Positions 47,025 through 57,842 of a stretch of DNA of 64,000 bases are shown here, one piece after another (position 1 is the first letter of the stretch; each line of letters starts with the position of its first letter). Made by a program: the position numbers and the translations under genes. Location of the stretch: the NCBI GenBank assembly GCA_020883125.1, contig JAHREW010000024.1, forward strand, positions 1 through 64,000, in the 5' to 3' direction. The notes under the pieces were generated by a model, which made no database searches, was not told the DNA's origin, and saw only the letters and a program-made list of their open reading frames with translations. This DNA comes from Microcoleus sp. CAWBG506. GTDB taxonomy: Bacteria; Cyanobacteriota; Cyanobacteriia; Cyanobacteriales; Microcoleaceae.

Positions 47025-47114
47025 ACCCGCCGCGGACTAAGAAATAAGGGAGTATTTGAGGGATGATTGATTAGCAAAACTGACTTAAGAAATTGTATTG
47101 CACGGTGCTTGAAT

Positions 47115-47483
47115 TTACAAACTAGCAAATAGTCTGTCCCAAGTTTCTCCGCCGACAATTCCATCTACCGGAAGGTTAGCTTGTCGCTGAAATTTTTTCA
47201 CCGCTGTGAGAGTTGTTGGGCCGAAAATGCCGTCAACTACGATCGGCTGTGGGCACAAACCTCGCGCGTTTAATAATTTTTGCAGCTTTCTGACATCTTC
47301 TCCTCTCGATCCGTGTTTTAAAATCCTTTTGTGCGGTTTATGGGATTTTCTTTGGGGTTCGTGGCAATCATTTGTGCGGCAAACTGCGTCACCGCTAGAA
47401 GCATAATTTGCTCCACCGACGCCAGTCAAAACTAATAGGGCTAGAACTGCTAGTAAAATAGAAAATGTCTGTTGTCCGACCAT
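47115..47483 (-). CDS. secreted peptidoglycan-binding domain protein
   Basis: A 122-residue protein from ATG 47483 (MVGQQTFSILLAVLALLVLTGVGG), a signal peptide or anchor of about 25 residues. An AGGGA site lies upstream, and the open frame reaches to 47600. The C-terminal about 65 residues are a PG_binding_1 domain (LKHGSRGEDVRKLQKLLNARG, DGIFGPTTLTAVKKFQ, DGIVGGETWDRL). It probably binds cell-wall peptidoglycan. No catalytic domain is present. Confidence 0.85.
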   Translation of the reverse strand: MVGQQTFSILLAVLALLVLTGVGGANYASSGDAVCRTNDCHEPQRKSHKPHKRILKHGSRGEDVRKLQKLLNARGLCPQPIVVDGIFGPTTLTAVKKFQRQANLPVDGIVGGETWDRLFASL

Positions 47484-47615
47484 AATTTCCCTGTTAACTT
47501 TCTTAAGCTTATTTTGCGTGTTTGACGATCGCCTTTGAGAGTTAGAAACCGGATTTCTGGGACAGAGGTATCTCATCTCATGCGATCGAGTTTCTGGCAA
47601 TGGCCACTAGACATT

Positions 47616-48254
47616 CTACAATATAAGTGGTCTTACTGCAAAATCTTTGATCGTGCAAGTTAAATTTTGTTGCTGCTTGGTAGCGACAAATGCCACAATT
47701 ACTTCGCAAGCAACAGCAACTGTCAGCATCACTAAGTTTCTCGACAACGGGTAATCGCAAACGTCATCATTTGCCGGTGAGGGAACGCGATAGTGTTCGT
47801 TCCAAATTATTTCGGAGTAATCGGTGGCTAATCCGACATGGAGGCAAGGAACGGAGACACTTGCACAGTAATCCTTGACTGCTTGTCGTCCTAGACTGTT
47901 ATCAAAAGTATCAACGATCGCGGCGCTGTTGGCAAGTAGTCGATCGACATTGGCCAATGTCAATTCTTTTGAGTGCGTCTCTATTTTGACTCCCAAAGCG
48001 CGGTAAAGATTGTGGGCGAGAATTTTGGCTTTGAATGCGCCGATATCCGATCGATAATAGGGTTGAGTGGACAAATTGCGTTCTTCGATGCGATCGCGAT
48101 CGACTACAGTTAATTGACCAAATCCCGATCGCGCCAAATTTTCTGTAATATTAGCACCCAAAGCGCCGGCACCACATACGGTAATAGGGAAGTTTTTAAC
48201 CATGGACATCACTGACGATGTTCTGTACAATTGTTCGTGAAAAAAAATACTCAT
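47616..48254 (-). CDS. ThiF/E1-like adenylyltransferase
   Basis: A 212-residue E1-like enzyme. ITVCGAGALGANITENLARSGFGQLTVVDRDRIEERNL (about 24-61) has the nucleotide loop GAGALG and the acidic and R/N residues for ATP. VDTFDNSLGRQAVKDYC is the second half of the fold. It ends early compared with MoeB/ThiF and lacks an obvious zinc-binding CxxC pair. The partner protein and target are unknown. The 275-residue protein encoded upstream in the same orientation is a candidate partner by position only. Confidence 0.78.
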   Translation of the reverse strand: MSIFFHEQLYRTSSVMSMVKNFPITVCGAGALGANITENLARSGFGQLTVVDRDRIEERNLSTQPYYRSDIGAFKAKILAHNLYRALGVKIETHSKELTLANVDRLLANSAAIVDTFDNSLGRQAVKDYCASVSVPCLHVGLATDYSEIIWNEHYRVPSPANDDVCDYPLSRNLVMLTVAVACEVIVAFVATKQQQNLTCTIKDFAVRPLIL

Positions 48255-48379
48255 AGTAATTGGGAATTAGGGAACCTCTCCCCGCCCCCCAAGGTGGGAG
48301 GGAATTGGGCATGGGGAATTGGTTATTATAAAAATCACTAACAAGTAACCATTAACGATTAATTATTACCCATTCCCCA

Positions 48380-49207
48380 TTATCTATCTTCGACTACACC
48401 AACTAAAGACTGCAAATCGAAATTTCTGTCTAATCCACTCAGACAAATGCCAGCACTCATCACAGTCAAATCATGCTTAGCAATAGCAGAAGAATGTCTT
48501 TCGCCAGCGCGGCTAGTCCATTGCACCAGCCAATAGTCATCGCGATCGCAAAAACCTTGTAATTCTCCTCCCCCCAAGTCCAAAGCCCGCTGCAAGCGCT
48601 GTTCATCCCTAATTTTAGGGTCAAACTCTTTGATATTTTGTGTCACCAATTCATAAACAGTTGCCATTTCCGGTGTCATGCCTTTAAAGCGTATTTCTTG
48701 AGGTAAATTTAACTGTTTTAAAGCAGCCATTAATTCCTCACCAGGCAGAGGATCGGCACGTCGATCGATTTCCTCAAACCACCAAAAATGGCCATCCCAT
48801 CTAGCAACTATCGACTCAAACTGCGAGCCTTCAGTTACCAGATGTACGGCTACGGGTTTAACAAAACCAGTGCGCTGTTTTACATCAGATTCATTAACAG
48901 GATAAGCCAGCCAAGTTTGCCCTCTTAGTACATGAGCTAATTGCAAACGAATTGGCACAAGCAGTTGTAAATACTCTGCCACTTGTGCCCAATCTGGCTC
49001 TGTAACTACGGCAGCATTTTTCTCATTTATTGGTTGAAAAATACCCCAGCCTTCAAAGTTGCGAGGCTGCGGTTGAAACCTGTAAATCATTCCATCTATC
49101 CTTGTCCGCACCCTTCCCCCTCCCACGCAAGGTGCGAGGAATTGAGTATTGAGGAGCTTTCCTGCTTGGGCGGCAAGTTGGTTGAGGATTTTGCGGATAT
49201 CAGTCAT
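48380..49207 (-). CDS. conserved hypothetical protein
   Basis: A 275-residue soluble protein, not recognised. It has no signal peptide. A Trp-rich middle (WDGHFWWFEEIDRR near 140-153) and a mixed alpha/beta C-terminal part (AGERHSSAIAKHDLTVMSAGICLSGLDRNFDLQSLVGVVED) are visible. It lies 125 bases upstream of the ThiF-like gene in the same orientation, so the two may be cotranscribed. Confidence 0.7.
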   Translation of the reverse strand: MTDIRKILNQLAAQAGKLLNTQFLAPCVGGGRVRTRIDGMIYRFQPQPRNFEGWGIFQPINEKNAAVVTEPDWAQVAEYLQLLVPIRLQLAHVLRGQTWLAYPVNESDVKQRTGFVKPVAVHLVTEGSQFESIVARWDGHFWWFEEIDRRADPLPGEELMAALKQLNLPQEIRFKGMTPEMATVYELVTQNIKEFDPKIRDEQRLQRALDLGGGELQGFCDRDDYWLVQWTSRAGERHSSAIAKHDLTVMSAGICLSGLDRNFDLQSLVGVVEDR

Positions 49208-49394
49208 CGGATTTTAGAGTTGAGATTTGGGATTTGAGATGAGACTTGTGGCCTAATTCTCGTGGCACAAGCCCGACAGCCTCTTCAATACAAGGTTTTT
49301 GGGAGATTACTATGGGGATGTTGACATCGATCGCGGGGCTGATTTAATATTGGTTAAGCACAAAACTATAACTCTGTAAAAGCAGCCACTAAAT

Positions 49395-49787
49395 ATGTTT
49401 CAAAAGCTATTTTCTAAGTGTGTTTTAGCGACTGTTTTGACAGTGCCACTCCTGCTATGTGCCCAGACAGCTCAAGCTCAGGATAAGCACGGAGCTACTG
49501 CTTATTCTGCCACTTCTGATGCCACGGGTATTAGTTGGGATCATGCTACAGAACAAGAAGCACTAGATGCAGCAGTAGCCGCCTGCAATCAGCATAGTGG
49601 AGGGGCGAACGACTGCGAACCGCTGACATCCAACACTAATAACTGTGGAGCTATTGTCGTTGGGAAAGGAGGAGCTGGTGCGGGTTGGGGCGATGATAAA
49701 GGAGCAGCAGAAGCTCAAGCTCTCGCCGCTTGCAGCGAATTACCAGGAGGCAGTTGTAAAGTGCAGCTTTCTGTTTGCAATAAATAA
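49395..49787 (+). CDS. secreted DUF4189 domain protein
   Basis: A 130-residue exported protein with a signal peptide ending near AQTAQAQ-DK (residue about 29). The DUF4189 body has AYSATSDATGISWDHATEQEALDAAVAACNQ, CEPLTSNTNNCGAIVVGKGGAGAGWGDDKGAAEAQALAAC. Six cysteines suggest disulfides. Function unknown. A strong terminator follows. Confidence 0.88.
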   Translation: MFQKLFSKCVLATVLTVPLLLCAQTAQAQDKHGATAYSATSDATGISWDHATEQEALDAAVAACNQHSGGANDCEPLTSNTNNCGAIVVGKGGAGAGWGDDKGAAEAQALAACSELPGGSCKVQLSVCNK

Positions 49788-49810
49788 TTAAAATTCTCGA
49801 TAAATTGTTT

Positions 49811-49856
49811 AAAAAAGAGTGAAATTTTCTAAGATTTAAAATTTTACTCTTTTTTA
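49811..49856 (+). terminator. Rho-independent terminator after the DUF4189 gene
   Basis: An 18-bp stem (aaaaaagagtgaaatttt with aaaattttactctttttt, one G-T wobble) with a 9-base loop ends in a T run. It also works on the other strand. Confidence 0.88.
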
Positions 49857-49907
49857 ATTTTTATGAGGTGTAATTGCATCTATAAAGTTAGGTGCGCTAT
49901 TAGCACA

Positions 49908-50243
49908 TTATCCCGGATAATCTCCCATTTCAGAAGTAACTACATCAGGTTTTAGCAAACTTTCTAATCTATCTTTAGACCAATATTCAGTTGGATAAGC
50001 GACTGCAATAATATCCGAAAGTCGAATCAGCCAAGTGACTTGTCCATAAGAATCGTTATTTTCCCCATGTTCGCTAGGGGAAACAATTACCAGAATTTCG
50101 GCAAACTCCTTGGATAAATTAATGGGGATGCCACCGAAACTGCTATTATTTGTTTTCATCCAAACTTTACTGCCTCGATCGAGAGCTTCTTGCAGTCGTT
50201 GGGAGAGCAAACAGGATTTTTTGACCTTAGACTTTTTTGTCAT
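49908..50243 (-). CDS. hypothetical protein
   Basis: A 111-residue protein of unknown family with a basic N-terminus (MTKKSKVKKS) and a beta-rich middle (EILVIVSP, GQVTWLIRLSDIIAVAYP). It is convergent with the DUF4189 gene. Confidence 0.55.
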   Translation of the reverse strand: MTKKSKVKKSCLLSQRLQEALDRGSKVWMKTNNSSFGGIPINLSKEFAEILVIVSPSEHGENNDSYGQVTWLIRLSDIIAVAYPTEYWSKDRLESLLKPDVVTSEMGDYPG

Positions 50244-50520
50244 AGTGCAAGCTCAAGTAGTTGTACTGTGTGTTAAGATCGAGGGCGATCGGCATTTTTA
50301 CTCACTAAACCGACAAAAGCAAAAATGGCGATCGCACTCGCTGCTCCTTACTCTACTGTATAAGAAATTGACCGAGTGCGATCGGTATAAAAAATTAATT
50401 TTAAAACAGGGAAATCGCCCCTAGTCTTAAGTTATCAGCTTCCTCAGACCTCCCTTGGTCTATCTGGCGCTAAAATACCGTATAATTGGCTGCATATTCC
50501 CCAATCGTTTAAGCAAAAAA

Positions 50521-50775
50521 ATGGACTGGCGAAAGCAAATTAATTTCGGCACTAAAAAAGTACCAGCCCAACCTGCGGTTCCAGAAACTCGGTTGTCTGT
50601 AGAATTTCTGCTAGGGCTGTTTGCTGCGGGATGGACGAAACAACAGGTGTTAGAAAAATATCCTGCACTTACTTCCTCAAAGTTGTGTGCAGTTCTAGCT
50701 ACTGCTGATTCAAAGTTAGTATCATCTATAGCAAATCCTGAGTTACTAGAAATGATCGAGAGAACGATAGAATAA
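50521..50775 (+). CDS. DUF433-like small protein
   Basis: An 84-residue protein from ATG 50521 (the frame is open from 50455). The segment LSVEFLLGLFAAGWTKQQVLEKYPALTSSKLCAVLATA has the helix-turn-helix pattern of DUF433 antitoxin-like proteins. No toxin partner lies next to it on the same strand. Assignment is tentative. Confidence 0.55.
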   Translation: MDWRKQINFGTKKVPAQPAVPETRLSVEFLLGLFAAGWTKQQVLEKYPALTSSKLCAVLATADSKLVSSIANPELLEMIERTIE

Positions 50776-50809
50776 TTGAAAATAGATAAAAACTGGTAAA
50801 ATTAAAAGT

Positions 50810-51190
50810 TTAATTCTCCTCTTGCTCACTAGAATCTATTTCCTTTGGTTTAGTCACCAGGGCTAACCCTGCGAGAATCTGTCCGACTCGTGGTCGAGAC
50901 AATTTACCTATTTTATCTGTCAACAAAGCCTTATCTACTGTAAAAAAAATTTGAGACACATTAACTACGCTTTGTTCTGCTAGATCGGCTTCTCCTGGTT
51001 CAAGCAATACATTACCTATAGCCCTAGCTCGTCTGAGATTAGTAGTCAATGCACAAACAATAATAGTTCTGATTTGAGAACTATTCAGGACATCATTTTG
51101 AATCACAACATAAGGACGAATATAACCTGGTTCCGAACCGATAGGCTGTCCTAAATCAATCCAGTAGATATCTCCTTGACAAATTACCAT
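50810..51190 (-). CDS. MazF/PemK-type toxin
   Basis: A 126-residue type II toxin of the MazF/PemK endoribonuclease family. GDIYWIDLGQPIGSEPGYIRPYVVIQND carries the conserved GD, PxG and RP features, followed by IIVCALTTNL and the VVNVSQIFFTVDK strand. It probably cleaves mRNA. The start overlaps the stop of the upstream antitoxin gene by 7 bases, a normal operon arrangement. Confidence 0.86.
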   Translation of the reverse strand: MVICQGDIYWIDLGQPIGSEPGYIRPYVVIQNDVLNSSQIRTIIVCALTTNLRRARAIGNVLLEPGEADLAEQSVVNVSQIFFTVDKALLTDKIGKLSRPRVGQILAGLALVTKPKEIDSSEQEEN

Positions 51191-51639
51191 TCTGTTTCTG
51201 TGAAGAGTCGCTGATGCTGACGCATTCCTTCTAGCATAGCTTGCTCTGACGGATCTAGTCCATCTGCATAAGCATCATTGATGCTGTCTAGCAGTTGTCG
51301 ATCGCGATCGGTTTGTAAGCAGTCACTAGCAGTCACTACCTCATTTTCAGTATCATCATCTTCATCAAGCCCAAATCTTTTGCAAATTTCATCGAGTGTC
51401 TGAGGTTGAATAACTCTTGCTTTAGTTCTCTTTAATGCTGCCAACAAAGGAGTTGTATTAGTCTGCGACCTCAGCAAATAAAGTGTTTCTAGTAAACTTG
51501 CTAATTCTGATTCCGAAATCAAGACCGCATTTTTACCGTTAGGTCTAGTAATAACTATTACTTCCCCTGTTTCAACAGTGCGATCGCAGAGATTTTCTAA
51601 ATTTGCTTCAGCGTCAGTGTATGTAATTTCAGTTGACAT
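51184..51639 (-). CDS. Phd/YefM-type antitoxin with long C-terminal tail
   Basis: A 151-residue protein. The first about 65 residues are a typical YefM/Phd fold (MSTEITYTDAEANLENLCDRTVETGEVIVITRPNGKNAVLISESELASLLETLYLLRS). The following 85 residues are acidic (DEDDDTENEV) and unusual in length for YefM. It should neutralise the overlapping MazF-type toxin and repress the operon. YefM antitoxins normally pair with YoeB, and a broken yoeB lies just upstream. Confidence 0.85.
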   Translation of the reverse strand: MSTEITYTDAEANLENLCDRTVETGEVIVITRPNGKNAVLISESELASLLETLYLLRSQTNTTPLLAALKRTKARVIQPQTLDEICKRFGLDEDDDTENEVVTASDCLQTDRDRQLLDSINDAYADGLDPSEQAMLEGMRQHQRLFTETEW

Positions 51640-51686
51640 AAAATTCTAACTCCGACTAACTTAATGACTCAACTTTTATCACTTTA

Positions 51687-51821
51687 CTAATAGTGATAGC
51701 GCGCTTTCAGAAAATCAATACGGTCCTCACTTACTAAATAAACAATACGATGTTCTTTATTCAAGCGACGCGACCACCCGCCAGAAAACTCGTACTTGGC
51801 GTTTGCTACTGAATTTATCGG
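51687..51821 (-). pseudogene. yoeB toxin remnant (C-terminal part)
   Basis: Read on the minus strand the sequence gives KYEFSGGWSRRLNKEHRIVY then LVSEDRIDFLKARYHY and a TAG stop at 51687. This matches the conserved end of YoeB (SRRI..EHRLVY...RYHY). A TAG stop lies about 45 codons upstream with no start codon, so the N-terminal half is gone. It lies between the nuclease-like gene and the YefM-type antitoxin gene. Confidence 0.82.
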
Positions 51822-51833
51822 TAGATAAAAGTT

Positions 51834-52934
51834 CTACTTGACGCGATAGTTCCAGGTTTTGATAGCTAAATCTATAAACCATCCTAAATTAAAGTCTGTC
51901 TCCTTTTGGTAAATTTCCCACCATTCCCTAGTAGTGCTATCAATAGGTGGAGTAATTCCTTTAAGGAGATACAAAAGTAAGAAAAAAGTATTATTATAAC
52001 CTGCAGCTTGCGTCAAGTACATATTAGGTTTACACCATTTTAACATTCCATGCCTAGTCATTCCTGAAAATGTATTAGGTTGAGGTTGCTCTTTTAAGTT
52101 GATAGTATCTTTGGTACAAACAACCCATTCTATAGAAGAATTTGGAGAAAAAGGGTTGCCTACTTTTTTCAAAACCAATCCAAATCGAGTTATCGGTGTT
52201 TTGGTATTTGTATTAACGGCTGTTGGCAACCAAAGAAATAAAACGATTCCGTTAGTAGTGTTAGTTATTTCTGCCACTTTTTTGTGATTCACTCCATCCC
52301 CAGTTCCATACAATATTTTTCTGTAAGTGGTACTAACCATTTCTTTTACTTTTGGCTGAGACAAAAGCAAAGTTCGCAACTTAAGAAAATCTGTATGATA
52401 GTCTGGTGGGAGCCTACCTACAAAATTGCAAGTAAAAGCAGGTAAACTGCTAATATCTAAATTAGGAGAGATTTCTGGCAACCCAAATACAGGGTAAGAA
52501 ATTTCATAAATTTGATTTAATAGTTTAAATTGACCTGAATTATGATGATTTTGTACAGCAAATTCCCAAAAACAAAAATGTTTTTCAAATTTTGAAGCTT
52601 CTTTGTCTGTGTAATTATCATCGTGAAAACTCGGTGCGATCGCTATCATTTTCACTGGCAATGAATAGTCAATTTTATCCTCAAAGCATTTATTTGTGAG
52701 AATAGCTTTACGATACCGAGTTAGCTGCGAAACTAATCCTCGATCTTCTTCATTTTTCAACTCAATAATTATCGGCTGATTTTCGGATTTGGTACAGCAC
52801 AATAAATCGCATCGCTGCATTTTTACAGTATGCTGTCTTTTGATTTTAATGAGCGAGGGAAATATTTGATCAAATTTCTCATCTATATAATCTTCCAAAT
52901 CCATCTCAGATTGAAACCTGATTTCACCACCCAT
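51834..52934 (-). CDS. PD-(D/E)XK nuclease-like protein of unknown role
   Basis: A 366-residue protein from ATG 52934 (MGGEIRFQSEMDLEDYIDEKF). Residues about 30-75 read QHTVKMQRCDLLCCTKSENQPIIIELKNEEDRGLVSQLTRYRKAI. The D of CDLL and E-x-K of IIIELK, followed by QLxRY, form the pattern of PD-(D/E)XK (DUF91/NucS-like) nucleases. The rest is not recognised. The frame extends upstream to 53099 and would overlap the Ro60-like gene by 11 bases, but that part looks non-coding. It lies downstream of the Ro60 gene in the same orientation. Confidence 0.65.
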   Translation of the reverse strand: MGGEIRFQSEMDLEDYIDEKFDQIFPSLIKIKRQHTVKMQRCDLLCCTKSENQPIIIELKNEEDRGLVSQLTRYRKAILTNKCFEDKIDYSLPVKMIAIAPSFHDDNYTDKEASKFEKHFCFWEFAVQNHHNSGQFKLLNQIYEISYPVFGLPEISPNLDISSLPAFTCNFVGRLPPDYHTDFLKLRTLLLSQPKVKEMVSTTYRKILYGTGDGVNHKKVAEITNTTNGIVLFLWLPTAVNTNTKTPITRFGLVLKKVGNPFSPNSSIEWVVCTKDTINLKEQPQPNTFSGMTRHGMLKWCKPNMYLTQAAGYNNTFFLLLYLLKGITPPIDSTTREWWEIYQKETDFNLGWFIDLAIKTWNYRVK

Positions 52935-53088
52935 ATAAATTAACTTGCGATTAGCAGTTTTTACCCTCTCATTCAACCTTTTACCTTGGGTTGATAGATG
53001 TTTTGCTTTGAGGTATGGCACAGTAGTTATCCCATAAAGTGAGTGAGCATAGCCCGCCAGCTTAACTGACGAGCAATGCCCAATTATA

Positions 53089-54537
<1,449 letters not shown>

Positions 54538-55008
54538 CTAATATTTTGTACCGATTGCAACTGTGTCGGAGTCGATCGCTCTTATATCCGGTTCAAGCCA
54601 GTTAGTTCGAGCTTCCCAAGACATCAGTCGAGCGCGCGTGTAGTAGCGAAATGGTAAAGTGCGATCGGCATATTGTGCAATTAAACCGTTAGCCAGACTT
54701 ACGATTGATCGATTCCGACTTTCCTCGGCGAGATAGCCGCAAACAGTCCGCACCCAAAACAGCGTTAGCGTTTCGTGATACCCGCTATCTTTTGTGCTTT
54801 CAATTCCTTGAACCCAGTTATAATGTTTAATCCCATTCCGAATCGCATTTATTGCTTCTGGTTCTGAATCATAAAACAGATACCAAAGAGCAACGGTTAA
54901 ATGTGCTGCGTGAGTCCATTGATTTCGCGGCAGGCTGCATTCTTGGAAAGCATGAATCAGGCTATCTATTTCCTTTGGCGATCGGTAAATTATAGTTTTA
55001 TTTTTCAT
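54538..55008 (-). CDS. conserved hypothetical protein, Ro60 operon
   Basis: A 156-residue, mostly helical protein. SLPRNQWTHAAHLTVALWYLFYDSEPEAINAIRNGIKHYNWVQGI and GYHETLTLFWVRTV look like a conserved family core, with several His residues (WTHAAH, GYHE) that could bind metal. Function unknown. A perfect AAGGAG ribosome-binding site precedes the ATG, and the stop lies 9 bases before the Ro60-like gene, so the two are cotranscribed. Confidence 0.7.
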   Translation of the reverse strand: MKNKTIIYRSPKEIDSLIHAFQECSLPRNQWTHAAHLTVALWYLFYDSEPEAINAIRNGIKHYNWVQGIESTKDSGYHETLTLFWVRTVCGYLAEESRNRSIVSLANGLIAQYADRTLPFRYYTRARLMSWEARTNWLEPDIRAIDSDTVAIGTKY

Positions 55009-55159
55009 AATTTAATTCTCCTTATATTGTTGACCGTTGCATGGTCATGATTTAACCTTACTAGAACACTCTTGACACAGAGTCCGAAAATACACAGATG
55101 AATAATTCTGATGCTACCGACTTAGATATTACTCACCAATTTAGGATCTAAAATTTAGG

Positions 55160-55176
55160 AAAAAAAGCACTTCGCG
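55160..55176 (-). terminator. U-tract at the 3' end of Y-RNA A
   Basis: The 3' strand of the outer stem (cgcgaagtg) is followed on the minus strand by c and seven T. The closing stem of the RNA can therefore serve as terminator for the upstream transcript. Confidence 0.65.
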
Positions 55177-55293
55177 CAAGTTGAAAAAGTCGTTGATTCA
55201 CACACAGGATTTGAACCTGTATATACTCGATCTTAAGTCAAGCGCCTTACCGTTTGGCTAGTATGTAAACTTTCCCGATCGGGACGCGAAGTG
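55168..55293 (-). ncRNA. Y-RNA-like RNA A (tRNA-like module in normal order)
   Basis: Transcribed from 55293 down to 55168. Outer stem cacttcgcg/cgcgaagtg (9 bp). Ro60-site-like strands are gtcccga on the 5' side and caacttg on the 3' side. Second stem aaagt/acttt. Then a tRNA-like domain: acceptor acatac/gtgtgt, D-like arm tagccaaacggtaaggc, anticodon stem cttga/tcgag with loop cttaaga, T arm acagg-ttcaaat-cctgt. A T7 run follows the outer stem, giving a terminator. It has no ordinary acceptor end, so it is not a normal tRNA gene. Confidence 0.78.
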
Positions 55294-55317
55294 AAAATTT
55301 ATTTGGTAGTAAAAACT

Positions 55318-56181
<864 letters not shown>

Positions 56182-56250
56182 AGGATTATCAAACATCGAA
56201 ACAATTTACTAAATCATGGTTTTTTTGTCGGTTTTGATAGCAGTGAAAGT

Positions 56251-56374
56251 CACTTCGTGCAAGTCAAGAAAGCCATTGTTCATACGCAGGAGTTGAACCC
56301 GCGACCTTTTCTTTAAAGAGAAATGCTCTACCAATGAGCTAGTATGTAAGCTTCCTTTTTTAGGGCACGAAGTG
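56251..56374 (-). ncRNA. Y-RNA-like RNA C (tRNA-like module in normal order)
   Basis: Outer stem cacttcgtg/cacgaagtg (9 bp), 3' motif gacttg, second stem gaagc/gcttt. tRNA-like part: acceptor catac/gtatg, D arm tagctcattggtagagc, anticodon-like hairpin tttct/agaaa with a 6-base loop, T arm gcggg-ttcaact-cctgc. The order is that of RNA A. A tRNA finder might report it as a pseudo-tRNA. Confidence 0.76.
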
Positions 56375-56397
56375 TTTGTTTCACTACCTGACAGATA

Positions 56398-56540
56398 CCC
56401 CGCACAAGTCATCAAAGCTTTTAACTATGTGCTCTATCCGTTGAGCTACATCCCCAAGATGGGGATGATAGGAGTCGAACCTATTACCTCTGGTTGAGAA
56501 AACCAAAAAGTGTGTAAGCTTTAAATGTTGGGGTGCGGTG
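56398..56540 (-). ncRNA. Y-RNA-like RNA D (permuted tRNA-like module)
   Basis: Outer stem ccgcac/gtgcgg, 3' motif gatgacttg, second stem aaagctt/aagcttt. Inner order: hairpin ggtt/aacc, T arm atagg-ttcgact-cctat, then catcccc, a 5-base loop atctt, ggggatg and D arm tagctcaacggatagagc. catcccc/ggggatg is a perfect 7-bp acceptor stem closed by a loop, the clearest permuted case. Confidence 0.78.
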
Positions 56541-56590
56541 TAGCTGTTGTTTAAATCTCAAAAATTCAGGTATAAGAGGAGGCGCACAAG

Positions 56591-56838
56591 GGGTGGATCT
56601 CAATGAGTGCAAATATATTCGTAGGGGCGAAGCATGACCGCTGTAAATCTTTGGTTATCACTAATATAGCAACCGCCAGGGTGGTTAAGTCGTGGGGTGG
56701 GGGCGGGTTTATAGAATTTGTCTATACCGATGAAAGATATCGGTGAACCCGCCCCTACAAAATCTGCCCTAATCGCCTTGGCAGTTGCTATAAATTGTCT
56801 GCGGTCATGCTTCGCCTATGCAAAATCGGGATGCTCCC
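56591..56838. mobile_element. palindromic MITE-like repeat, family 1, copy interrupted by family 2
   Basis: The element matches the solo copy at 2779-2920 in the opposite orientation and is flanked by a 9-bp duplication, gcgcacaag (56582-56590 and 56839-56847). Inside it lies the 124-bp family 2 element. The right flank duplication is the 3' end of Y-RNA E, so the insertion hit the base of that RNA gene. No coding capacity. Confidence 0.85.
56667..56790 (-). mobile_element. 124-bp MITE (family 2), nested copy
   Basis: The reverse complement is identical to 14949-15072 and it is flanked by TA on both sides. It splits the family 1 element between tcactaa and aattgtctgcgg, so it is the younger insertion. 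Confidence 0.92.
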
Positions 56839-56969
56839 GCGCACAAGTCATCAAAGCTATTTTTAAAACCGCTCTCCAAGAGGCCCAGAGGGTAGGAATC
56901 GAACCTACTGTTCGATGTTTAGTCGAACGTTACCAGTTTGTAAGCTTCTTTAGTTGGAGTGCGCCGCCT
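56839..56969 (-). ncRNA. Y-RNA-like RNA E (degenerate permuted module, 3' base disrupted)
   Basis: Outer stem now gcgcac/gtgcgc. The pre-insertion sequence gtgcgcctcct would extend it against aggcggcgcac to 11 bp with one mismatch. 3' motif gatgacttg, second stem aagct/agctt. Inner hairpin gttcga/tcgaac with a 7-base loop, T arm gtagg-ttcgatt-cctac, then ctctgggcctcttggagag, in which the acceptor and D arm are eroded. The permuted order is as in B and D. Probably decaying or altered by the insertion. Confidence 0.68.
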
Positions 56970-57099
56970 AATAGCCGAGCCGAAATCCTGGTTAAATACC
57001 CTCTTTATTTCTTAGTCTGCGGAGGCAGACTTCGTTTGTATAGTTGCGGTTTTAACCGCCGAACCATCGAGGGGGTAGCCAACTCAGATAGCTGATTTT

Positions 57100-57381
<282 letters not shown>

Positions 57382-57421
57382 TCATCAAATCCAGTCCTAT
57401 TTCCCCAAATAGGGCTGGATT

Positions 57422-57622
57422 TTACTGAAATAAACGCCGTTCTAAGTGATAGTTTTGTTGGATGTTGCGGATTTCTTCAGTCTGTTTGGCAGGTTCAGTT
57501 TTGGCAGATTTTTCCGGCTCTGAATCCGCTTTTTCTGCATTGGATTTAGGCTGATTCGGTACAATCTCTGGCTCAGACGGAGGCAGTTTGTAACCGAAAA
57601 TTGTGGTGTAAAGTAACAACAT
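57422..57622 (-). CDS. small hypothetical protein
   Basis: A 66-residue frame: a hydrophobic start (MLLLYTTIFGYKLPPSEPEIVPNQ) followed by an acidic, Glu/Lys/Pro-rich low-complexity tail. No family recognised. It could be a small membrane-associated protein or a chance frame. Confidence 0.4.
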   Translation of the reverse strand: MLLLYTTIFGYKLPPSEPEIVPNQPKSNAEKADSEPEKSAKTEPAKQTEEIRNIQQNYHLERRLFQ

Positions 57623-57842
57623 GAAAATCTAGTCTCTGTTACAAGACTTTCAATTAGATGTTCCTTGAAATTTCGATTAGTTATTCAGTTTTCAAGGTTC
57701 AGAATTTTACGGAAAATACAGGTTTTTGCTTTTCCTGCCCTTTCCATATTATATACTACATTTGTGCTACACAGGTGTCAAGGGGTTGGGAAAAGTTTTT
57801 TGTCAGGATTGGGGACTCGACGAAAGAAACTGGGTTTTTCAC

